Positions 7,536-14,950 of a stretch of DNA of 14,994 nucleotides are shown here, piece by piece. Within the stretch, counting starts at the first letter, position 1, and each line of letters opens with the position of its first letter. This DNA comes from Baffinella frigidus (Eukaryota > Cryptophyceae > Cryptomonadales > Baffinellaceae): contig MU647231.1 in assembly GCA_026770585.1 (NCBI GenBank), positions 112,352 to 127,345 on the forward strand, written 5' to 3'. Made by a program: the position numbers and the translations under genes. Below the pieces are notes generated by a model that had not been told where the DNA came from, searched no databases, and saw only the letters and a list, made by a program, of their open reading frames with translations.

Positions 7536-7656
7536 TACAGGGGTACCTCGATTACAAGAAAACGCCTCCCCGTAGGACCCTACAGTAGGCCTATGCCTAG
7601 GGCCCTATGGTGATCCTAGGGGGGTGACGTTTTCTTGTAATCGAGGTACCCCTGTA
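7536..7656. mobile_element. Family A foldback element, copy 2
   Basis: 121 bp, the same length as copy 1. Ends TACAGGGGTACCTCGATTAC; the stretch ATTACAAGAAAACG replaces CTCATAAGAAACG of copy 1, and the change is matched in both arms. The centre has CCTACAGTAGGCC. No open frame. Confidence 0.88.
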
Positions 7657-7697
7657 GGGGCATCCTAACCGATTCTCGGTGGCTCAGTCACCGACAA

Positions 7698-7720
7698 CCC
7701 CTTCGTAGCCCGCTGTGTGG
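7698..7720. mobile_element. Family C end fragment
   Basis: CCCTTCGTAGCCCGCTGTGTGG equals one terminal repeat of the 161-bp family C elements. The rest of the element is absent. Confidence 0.65.
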
Positions 7721-8101
7721 CGTGGGGAGCAGGTGCGTCACACACCTTCGCATCACAAGTACCTTGCTTGGAACCGGACAGTGGCCTTGCCCTGCTCTCA
7801 GATCCTCTAGGTTCTTCAATCCCGCTCTCAGATCCACTGGGGATCTCCGCCTATGTTGGGAGCTCGAAGAACCTGAAGGACCTAAAGGATCTGAATCCCC
7901 GAGTGCAGCTACGTGTAAGAGCACCTGAATCCCTAGGGGAAAACAGACATTTTGTTGTGTTGCAGTACGACTGCGCAGGGGAGGCGAGATGCAGTTGCGC
8001 AGTGCATGTTCACTCCCATTCAAGTCAATCAGCGTCAGAAACGCGTTTCAGTAGCTCTGTAGTCCCGCTCAGCTGCACCATTTCATCAAAGCACCTCTCT
8101 C

Positions 8102-8836
8102 TCATTCTGAGAAACAGCGGCGCCACGCTCTCTCGTGGAACCGTACTCGCACGTGCGAGGGCTTGCTCTCTGCGTCGCCTCTCACCCCGTCCTCGAAATA
8201 CTGCACCATGGCTGGCGCGAGCCGCATCACGACGTCATCCACTGGACTCTGGGCGCTCTGGCATCCGCCCCCACTTGAGCAAGGGCGCTGATCAGGAAGT
8301 GTGAAGGAGCTGTGTGAAGGGGCGCTGATGGTCTCCTCTGCGTAGCTCCGCATCCTCTCGCTGGCGCCTGCTTCGAGGCGGCACTCCGCGCTTGAGGCTC
8401 TGCTCGGTTGCGGAGGGTCGAAAGCTTTGACCTCGCTGTAGACGCAGGGAGGTATTCCCCACTCATGTGCGCTGCTGATACCGTCCTCGCACTGCGGGTA
8501 CGCAATGTCGAGGGGTGAAAGATCTGCCCCCCATGCCTCTCGGCCCTCTGAACACTCGGACGTGAGGCAGCTGCCCTCCTCGGACCAGCCCTCCATCAGC
8601 CACGACTGGATCGAAGAGGTCTTGCGCGCACGCTCCTCCTCGGCGGCCTTGATGGAGTGCAGCGCCGAATCCACCAGCCCCGCCGTGGGGTCGACATCCC
8701 GGCCGCGGGCGAGAAACTCCATCGCCTCCTCGGCGCTCTCCATCATTTCCAGAAGTCTCCGCATGCGGTGATTGAGGAGCGGTTGAGGTCTGTGGTAGTG
8801 CATACTCACCCAGCTCGAGTGTTTTCCCTCCTCCAT
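8102..8836 (-). CDS. Hypothetical protein, 244 aa, unrecognised
   Basis: Open from ATG 8836-8834 to a stop at 8104-8102. Residues about 28-85 (RMRRLLEMMESAEEAMEFLA onward, then GLVDSALHSIKAAEEERARK) are predicted helical, rich in Glu/Ala/Arg, with nearly all codons ending in G or C, as in the SAPS exons. The rest is Ser/Glu/Cys-rich and probably disordered. No catalytic motif, signal peptide or membrane segment seen. An in-frame start upstream would need a non-ATG codon. A GTGAGT 26 codon-bases after the ATG could be a donor, so the N-terminus may differ or the frame may be one exon of a larger gene. Plus-strand frames here are shadows. Confidence 0.5.
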   Translation of the reverse strand: MEEGKHSSWVSMHYHRPQPLLNHRMRRLLEMMESAEEAMEFLARGRDVDPTAGLVDSALHSIKAAEEERARKTSSIQSWLMEGWSEEGSCLTSECSEGREAWGADLSPLDIAYPQCEDGISSAHEWGIPPCVYSEVKAFDPPQPSRASSAECRLEAGASERMRSYAEETISAPSHSSFTLPDQRPCSSGGGCQSAQSPVDDVVMRLAPAMVQYFEDGVRGDAESKPSHVRVRFHERAWRRCFSE

Positions 8837-9114
8837 CGCGGCTCCCGGCTGATCCGATATGTACTTCCTCAATCTCAATATGCGTTATTTTTTTGTTGTC
8901 ATCCTTGTCAGCACAAAAAACAATCTAAAAAACTTCAATTTGACCAGAATCGCTTCAAATTAGGGTTGATTTGGGATGGGCCCGCTTCGGGTTATTAAAC
9001 ACAAAGGACCTATTAAAACCTAAAGGACCTAAAAGGAACACCCCAAGAGAACCAGCCCTTTATCCCCTCTTCACGAGCCTCTGCACTGCAGAGCTAAACG
9101 CGATCCGAAAGAAA
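8837..9114. other. AT-richer spacer upstream of the 244-aa frame
   Basis: Contains T-runs and GGACCTAAAAC-type short repeats (9003-9035) that also occur in the family D element. Possible promoter side for the minus-strand frame, but no motif is clear. Confidence 0.4.
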
Positions 9115-9605
9115 AATGCTTTCTCTGCAGTCCTTTCGACGCAAGGGCGTGTCGTTGGCATATGTTGGGGAAAATTAAAACCTCAAGGACCTAAAAGAAC
9201 CTAAACGGCATGAAGGATATAAACACAACACCCACCTGGTCTTCTGGCACAGCGGTCGTGTTTGACAATTCATTAAACTAGGCTTGCCCCCAAGTGTCCC
9301 AAAACGAGCGGCTCATACCAAAGAACAATCACCCCGTCGTACACAACATGTAGACATTTTTAAGTTTTGCGCTGCCACGGTTTTGGCTGGGGTGCGTACT
9401 CACTCGAGGCCAGAAATGTAACTATTTCAAAACCGGGGTTCCTTTACAAGTGGAGTGGTATGTAGTAATTTCCGCACAACTAGTCGCGTTTGGTCACGTT
9501 GCTCGAAGATGTCCCCGAGTAACCTTCAGGTCCTTTAGGTTTTAATTTCTCCCAACATATGCCAACGACACGCCCTTCCGTAGAAAGGACTGCAGAGAAA
9601 GCATT
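9115..9605. mobile_element. Family D inverted-repeat element
   Basis: 78-bp arms at 9115-9192 and 9528-9605, starting AATGCTTTCTCTGCAGTCC and ending near AAAACCTMAAGGACCT, with about five mismatches by eye. The spacer is 335 bp with no gene seen. Diverged relatives of one arm occur near 7857-7890 and, inverted, 11545-11610 (both with TTGGGAGCTCGAARAACCTG). No convincing target duplication. Confidence 0.8.
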
Positions 9606-9951
9606 AGCATGCCCGGACGTCACTTGTACAAATTTGAGCAACCCCATTTTTAAAGTACTTCCTCTTCCAGCCTCAAGTGGAAAATGCGGCCGTGTTGGTA
9701 GTTCAACAGGTCTCTCTCTCTCTTTCTATGTTTATGTCTCTCGATCTGTGTGTATCTTTCTCTCTCACACACAACACATAATATTGCTCTTTCTCTTTCT
9801 CGCCTCGGACGTAGTTGACCAACGCGCAGAAAAGTTTGTCCCCAAGTGGGGGTAGTATTTTGAATGGCAGCCATAGATCAGAGAATGACGCCGTGATGAT
9901 GTGCGAATTGCTGAACCCAAAATCCTGACCTCTCAACCTGCTACCGTCACC
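9606..9951. other. CT microsatellite and weak coding-like stretch
   Basis: 9707-9805 is CT/CTTT/CACA low-complexity DNA. On the minus strand about 9890-9800 reads SFSDLWLPFKILPPLGDKLF followed by CALVNYVRGEK, which looks protein-like but has more AT-ending codons than the other exons and runs into the microsatellite. Not called as a gene. Confidence 0.4.
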
Positions 9952-9959
9952 CGTGAACC

Positions 9960-10005
<46 letters not shown>

Positions 10006-10175
10006 ACCCTACACCCTAGAACCTGCACCCTAAATCTTACACTCTAAGCCCTAAGCCCTAAACCCTAAACTCTAAACTCTAAACACCAAACCCTAAACCC
10101 TAAACCCTAAATCCCAAACCGTAAACCATAAACTATGAACCCTAGACCAAAGACCCTAAGTTCTGAACCCTAAAA
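9952..10175. repeat. Telomere-like array, left part
   Basis: Starts as a clean block of CCCTCAA (about eight units), then CCCTACA, CCCTAGA, then mainly CCCTAAA with many single-base variants. Interrupted at 10176 by an inverted-repeat element. Confidence 0.92.
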
Positions 10176-10545
10176 CCGTTTTTTGAGCGGGCTGATCTGA
10201 ATAACGGTCATCTCAAAAATTCTAACTGGCCGGAGATCCTTAGGATTTCCTTTAGGCCCAAAATTCTAACTGGCCGGAAATGATGGAGAAAAAGACTTAA
10301 AATTGTAAGGGTCCCTTACATTTTGAAGGTTTTGTGATTTACATTTTTTTTTTAAAAAATGTTTCGCCCATTTTTTTGAGCCCACGGCGCCCCGCATGGC
10401 GCACCCCCACTCTCCGCACTTCAACTGACCCTCCCCCCCAACCCCCTCCGCCTTTAGGTCCTGGAACCAGGAAAAAAAAATTAAAAAGTTCAGGCTTGAG
10501 ATGACCGTTTGTACAGGTTATTTGGATCAGGCCGCTCAAAAAACG
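10176..10545. mobile_element. Family E inverted-repeat element inside the telomere-like array
   Basis: Ends CCGTTTTTTGAGCGG and its exact inverse; the similarity continues inward (CTGATC..AATAAC and CGGTCATCTCAA) with an 8-9-base gap. Both flanks are CCCTAAA-type repeat. Possible CTAAA flanking duplication, ambiguous because the flank is itself repetitive. The interior has a 20-base direct repeat (ATTCTAACTGGCCGG at 10219 and 10262) and an A/T-rich stretch. No coding capacity. Confidence 0.75.
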
Positions 10546-10835
10546 GCTCTAAACCCTAAACCCTGAGCCCTGAGCCCTGAACCCTAAACCCTAAACCCTA
10601 AACCCTGAGCCCTGAACCCCAAACCCTAAACCCTAGACCCTAAACCCTAAACCCTAAACCCTAAACCCTAAACCCTCAACCCTCAACCCTCAACCTTCAA
10701 CCTTCAACCCTAAACCCTAAACCTTCAACATTGAACCCTAAACCCTAAACCCTAACCTCAACCCTGAACCCTAAACCCTAAACCCTAACCGCCAACCCCT
10801 CGTCCCTCATTCCTGACCCTCAAACCCTAAACGTG
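10546..10835. repeat. Telomere-like array, right part
   Basis: CCCTAAA mixed with CCCTGAG, CCCTGAA, CCCTCAA and CCTTCAA blocks, decaying towards 10835. Confidence 0.92.
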
Positions 10836-10884
10836 CCTCTCCGTATCCACACTTGAACTGGAAAGACTGTGCTCGGATGGCTCC

Positions 10885-11372
10885 AAGCCAGATTGCGGAG
10901 CACCGGCTTGCAGCCCCCAACCGCCGAGAGGTGGAGTCGGGCCTGCCGTTGTGTGTGTCGTGTGGGTGGGAGAAGAACTCTGACTTGGACTCCAACTCTG
11001 GGTGGGGAACCGGACGACATTGAGGCAGCAGGAACGTTGGATGGTGCACTTTCCCCGCCCCGGAGAGTGAAAGCAACCGCGCCTCGACACCCCGCCCTCC
11101 CAATCCTCGTGGCGCCACCCGGGATTTGGAAAAGGTCACCACCAAAACTGCAGAGCAAATTCAGTCAATCTTATCACGGGAAGATGGTCGCTTGCTCTCC
11201 CACTTTTCCCAGGGAGAAGCGTTTGAATGAGGGTGCTAGCATGGTGTGCTTGGCCTGCAGCTCTAACGTGGCCTCCATTCTAGCTGCGGAGGATCGGAAA
11301 GGAAGAGACCTGGCTCTGGGCTGGTCTATTACCCACCATATCTGACGCTTGGTGGCTGGGCACGTGTTCGTA
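10885..11372. repeat. Diverged duplicated segment, copy 2
   Basis: Counterpart of 4322-4722, with extra bases between the blocks. The plus frame 11184-11345 (MVACSPTFPREKRLNEGAS onward, ending THHI) aligns with 4531-4698. On the minus strand CCTCCGCAG|CTAGAATGG is kept, while the GTAAGAG after it in copy 1 is GTTAGAG here. It may be a dispersed repeat or a degraded gene duplication. Confidence 0.6.
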
Positions 11373-11388
11373 CAGCTTAAGTTATTTA

Positions 11389-11538
11389 CTATCGACATTG
11401 GCGCTCGGCCTTGCGTATTGCGGCGAGGGTGCGGACGTGGACGTGGTGGGTGAGGCAGTGCCGCGCGCAGTAGCGCGGGGCCGGCACCCCCGACGGCGAC
11501 GCGTCGCAGTACGACGGGATCGTCTCGCACCCTGCCAT
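11389..11538 (-). CDS. Cys/His-rich coding block, possible zinc finger
   Basis: 49 codons from ATG 11538, almost all ending in G or C. Cysteines and histidines are spaced C-x6-C-x12-C-x2-H (CETIPSYC ... RYCARHCLTHH) with a later Cys near the end. The C-x6-C and YC-x2-H pattern recalls C3H-type fingers such as zf-C3Hc3H, but that is a weak match from memory. It may instead be an internal exon: acceptor TGGCAG at 11532 and donor GTAAAT at 11389. The tail IRKAERQ recurs as IRKADRQ at 7354-7375. Confidence 0.4.
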   Translation of the reverse strand: MAGCETIPSYCDASPSGVPAPRYCARHCLTHHVHVRTLAAIRKAERQCR

Positions 11539-11787
11539 GAGACGTCCTTCAGGTTTTTCGAGCTCCCAAGGTAGGCAGACGCTGGAACTTATCTGCAGAA
11601 AAGCCATGCTTCCTTTCGGATCACATCCTTGCCAGGAGACGTGGTTCAGGAGATGTGGTTCAGGAGATGTGGTTGTGGATAGGTGGTGCAGGCTGCCAGC
11701 ACCAAGGGGACACCCGTCACGCACACGTCACCCGCAACACGTCAGTTACAACACAAAGATGCGTCGCCACCTCTGCGTGCTTCCCCC

Positions 11788-11869
11788 CGGGCGCCCGGCT
11801 CCGAACGTTAACGTTCGTTAACGTTCGGAGCGCCCGGCTCCGAACGTTAACGTTCAGAGCCGGGCGCCC
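11788..11869. repeat. Palindrome cluster around AACGTTAACGTT
   Basis: GGGCGCCCGGCTCCGAACGT at the left, a second CGCCCGGCTCCGAACGTTAA and an inverted end ACGTTCAGAGCCGGGCGCCC. The whole can fold into one long hairpin or several small ones. It sits close to the left end of the family B element. Confidence 0.8.
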
Positions 11870-11920
11870 ACCTGGCAAGGAGCGTAAGCGGTACACGCAC
11901 GCTCGAGGAAGCTCATAGGC

Positions 11921-12070
11921 TAACGGCCTGAAAATGGGGTAGTTAGGCATACGGCATTGCCTAGGACCTCCTACCGTAGGCCGAGGGATCCTAGCACCAA
12001 AAAGTCTCTGCCTACGGTACGAGGTCCTAGGCAATGCCGTGGGCCTAACTACCCCATTTTCAGGCCGTTA
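11921..12070. mobile_element. Family B foldback element, complete copy
   Basis: 150 bp, arms about 67 bp with four or so mismatches. The ends begin TAACGGCCTGAAAATGGGGT and continue TAGTTAGGC. Each arm contains GGCATTGCCTAGGACCTC. The centre has GGGATCCTAG. TA at both tips, compatible with TA target choice, but weak similarity continues a few bases outside. No coding capacity. Confidence 0.85.
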
Positions 12071-12176
12071 CCATATCAAAGCGGGGGATTCCACAGCGCA
12101 CGGGCTGAGCCTGGCAGCATTCTGAAAGACGGGGACCCCACCCGCTCGAAAACATCGGGAAAACACCATCAACAGG

Positions 12177-12229
12177 GTAACGGCCTGAAAATGGGGTAGT
12201 TAGGCCTACGGCATTGCCTAGGACCTCCC
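12177..12229. mobile_element. Family B half element
   Basis: One arm only, GTAACGGCCTGAAAATGGGG to GCCTAGGACCTCC, inverted relative to the nearer arm of 11921-12070 and separated from it by about 106 bases. Confidence 0.8.
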
Positions 12230-12346
12230 CAGCGTTCCAGCATTTCAGTGCCAGCCACACGCCTTCCGGCGCGCACCGCACATGAAACGACTGTGCCAGC
12301 GCGCGCGTGTTGAGTGCACTTACAAGCAAGCACGGCCCTGGCCGAC

Positions 12347-12542
12347 TAGAGCGGTTTTCTCATCTGTCGGCCGCGACCCGGGATGAAATCATGAACAAGG
12401 GCTCCAATTCCGGCCACTTTTGGCGTGATCCTGAAGTTTTAGAGTTTTATGTTTTGACAAAAACGTCAAAAGTGGCTGAAATTGGAGCCCTTGTTCATGA
12501 TTTCATCCCGGGTCGCGGCCGACAGATGAGAAAACCGCTCTA
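12347..12542. mobile_element. Family F hairpin element, 80-bp arms
   Basis: Arms 12347-12426 and 12463-12542, 80 bp each with three mismatches, all transitions, near the loop. The loop is 36 bp. Tips are TA|GAGCGG and CCGCTC|TA. The open frame that crosses it is a product of the palindrome. Confidence 0.88.
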
Positions 12543-12570
12543 CCACCAGACCCGCCACCCGCGAGGCTGA

Positions 12571-12731
12571 CCACACAGCGGGCTACCAAGGGATTTTCGG
12601 CCCAAATCGGGCTTCTTTTCCGTTACCTTCTCCGTAGGAACCCCCCTATGTCCCTACGGGTTACCTACCGTAGGGGCTTACGTCTTATCGCTTAGGGGTT
12701 ATTCAAAATCCCTCCGAAGTCCCCTGTGTGG
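12571..12731. mobile_element. Family C foldback element, copy 2
   Basis: 161 bp with CCACACAGCGGGCTAC at the left and CCCCTGTGTGG at the right; aligns in reverse complement to 3391-3551 along its whole length. Shared interior: AACCCGTAGGGACMTAGG and AAGGTAACGGAAA. Confidence 0.86.
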
Positions 12732-13400
12732 CTGGTACGAGCAGGTCAGCGATAGGCTCCTACGGTACTGTGCCCTAGCCAGGATCCGCTGAAACCTCGC
12801 CCGCCTTATCACGAGTCAGGCAGGCAGTTCCTAGCTCTGCCTCAGTTAAATTGGTCCACTTTTCAAGCCAATAGTTGACGCTTTTCAAGCCAATAGTTGA
12901 CGAATTTGTAGCACAAAACAGGGAAAGCAACGTCCGGTCTCATCAAATGACTAGGCCAAGTTAACTGCCGACCTCAGAACCGCGTGTACACTGAACCCCA
13001 CACCCTACCCTCTAAGTACCTCCGACAAACTGGCAGCGTTTCTGGACGACGTCGCGATGGGTGGGGGCCGTGTGCGAACTTTTATCTTGAATGTGGTCTC
13101 AGATTTCTCATCGCGACATCAGAAGACCCCTTTCGGAGGGGCGCAAAATGACGATTTGCGCACAAAAACGTATATTATGTGCTTTACAAATCTATAGTTA
13201 TGGGCTCCGATTATGAAAATGACTGGACCAAGTTAACTGAGGCAGAGCTCAAGTACCTCCAACAAACTGGCAGCGTTTCTGGACGACGTCGCGATGGGTG
13301 GGGGCCTTGTGCGCGAGACAGAACGCCGGCGGCCTGCCACGCTCCGCGAACCGCGCTGGCTTCGTGCACCCTCCCGGATGGGTGCAGAGCGCCCGGCCTG
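12732..13400. other. Unassigned DNA with a short duplication
   Basis: A 24-base tandem (CTTTTCAAGCCAATAGTTGA twice, 12859-12902). About 13014-13077 is repeated at about 13250-13313 (CTGGCAGCGTTTCTGGACGA onward to GGTGGGGGCC), preceded in both cases by CCAAGTTAACTG. No gene is supported; the frame from 13200 (MGSDYENDWTKLTEAELKYL) is possible but short and runs into a family A fragment. Confidence 0.5.
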
Positions 13401-13490
13401 TGCAGGGGCACCTCGCTCATGAGAAACCGCCCCCCCGCCCGAGGAACATGGCCCTAGGCGTCGGCACCATCCGCGGGATCCGCCTGTCAG
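13401..13490. mobile_element. Family A half element
   Basis: TGCAGGGGCACCTCGCTCAT then GAGAAACCGCCCCCC, and a centre with ACATGGCCCTAGGC as in the 13848 copy. The right arm is missing. It reads RGTSLMRN in the plus frame. Confidence 0.7.
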
Positions 13491-13496
13491 CGTTTG

Positions 13497-13575
13497 TGTT
13501 TGTGTTTGTGTTTGTGTTTGTGCGTGTGTGTGTGTGTGTGTGTGTCAGTCCCTATCTCTATCTCTCTCTCTCCCC
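13497..13575. repeat. TTTGTG and TG, then TATCTC microsatellites
   Basis: Four TTTGTG-type units pass into about 12 TG dinucleotides, then CTATCTCTATCTCTCTCTCT. Confidence 0.92.
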
Positions 13576-13695
13576 GGGGGTTAGGGAAGCCGGCGCCGGC
13601 GTCAACACTGCACGCCCACTAGCAAGCTGTGGAGGCCCCCGTGAACTGCATGTATCGGAGAACGCCCTACCCCGGGAGGCGTTGCGCGGGGGAGA

Positions 13696-14103
13696 GATTC
13701 TAACTCCACCTCCTACGCCCGCGCTGACCCCCCCTGACCCCCGCTAGGAACACGCAAGGCAGTCACGACCGACCGTCTGGCTTCGGCGCCGTTCACAAGC
13801 CTGCCGGCGGGGCTGTTCGGAGAGCTCTCCCCCGCGCAACGCTTCCCGGGGTACCTCGCTCATAAGAAACCGCCCCCCCCCCCGCGGACCACCACATGGC
13901 CCTAGCCATGGGCATACCGTAGGATCCTGGGGGATGGCGCTTGCTTATGAGCGAGGTACCACTGAAAGAGGGCCAGCGTGGAACAGCCCCGCCGGCAGGC
14001 TTGTGAACGGCGCCGAAGCCAGACGGTCGGTCGTGACTGCCTTGCGTGTTCCTAGCGGGGGTCAGGGGGGGTCAGCGCGGGCGTAGGAGGTGGAGTTAGA
14101 ATC
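13696..14103. repeat. Perfect 123-bp inverted repeat around a foldback element
   Basis: Arms 13696-13818 and 13981-14103, 123 bp each with no mismatch found by eye, starting GATTCTAACTCCACC. The 162-bp spacer contains a family A element. A second inverted pair of 29 bp (13668-13696 and 13825-13853, one mismatch) interlocks with the first. Open frames in the arms mirror each other and are not genes. Confidence 0.88.
13848..13964. mobile_element. Family A foldback element, nested copy
   Basis: GGGGTACCTCGCTCATAAGA at the left and CTTATGAGCGAGGTACC at the right; the outermost CAGGGG is altered at both ends. The centre has CATGGCCCTAGCCATG and ACCGTAGGATCC. Nested in the spacer of the 123-bp inverted repeat. 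Confidence 0.8.
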
Positions 14104-14668
14104 CACCCGGAAAATGCTCGTATGAGCGGCCGACACGAGGTACATTAAGTGGTACAATGCGTAGCAAGTGCGGCGGTGACGCTGGTTGTTTGGCAATACA
14201 TTATCAATCTCTCAGCGCGGGCGGCGTCCAAGCTCTCGGGGGGCAATGTGAGCTGCCTGCTCGCCCGCAATCAGGGGGGGGGCGCATTGACGAGGTCGGA
14301 CACAACCGCCCACTTGCAAGGCACTACGAGGGAGGGCTAGGTGTCTTATCCAGGCAACCGGAAAGCATATCCTGCGGTTATCCGCAGGTTCAAAGTCAAT
14401 TATTTGTGGGCATTCCCAGCAACTTTTGCCGATTTCAAGGGAAAATAATAGAAAGTCGCAGGGCGTAAAATGACATTTAGTTCTCCCGTGTGGCACGACT
14501 CTTCCGCACAGGGGGGCGGGGTGATATAATCCCGGAACATACCAGAATCTGTCCTGATTTATGCTATTTAGGCCCTTTTTGTATGCCTGAAATAGCATAT
14601 CTGTCCGTATCCTCGGTGTTGGAAGCCTCAAGAGGCGGGGCAGAATCTGGCTTGTTCCGAAATGTGAT

Positions 14669-14850
14669 TGGAGATAATATATGTAGGCCACACTCCCAAG
14701 AATTTTCAGAAATAATATATATAGGCCACATTCCCAAGAATTTTCGATCATCGTGGCATTGGCACGCTCGGGAGAAGACGCTCTCCTCCTCACCAAAGCC
14801 TCATAACCTTGCATCCGTCTCATCGAAGCCTCATAACCTTGCATCCGTGC
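14669..14850. repeat. Two short tandem duplications
   Basis: A 41-base unit with ATAATATATRTAGGCCACA and CCCAAGAATTTTC, twice; then a 30-base unit AAGCCTCATAACCTTGCATC-CGT, twice. Differences between copies are few, so they are recent. Confidence 0.8.
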
Positions 14851-14950
14851 GTGCTCTTAGAGCCTAGATACCCACCATGACGAGGGTGGGCAGCAAGAGG
14901 CGAAAAGATGGGTAGAAGACAGGGACGCACGGAGGTTGGCGTGGCGTGTG

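Noticed and set aside
12307-12570. 87-codon plus-strand frame
   Set aside because: It crosses both arms of the 80-bp hairpin, so its halves are inverse copies.
14212-14844. 210-codon minus-strand frame
   Set aside because: Its N-terminal half is built from two tandem duplications (MQGYEA twice, the ILG/YIYYL repeat), codon use is unlike the supported exons, and no domain is visible.
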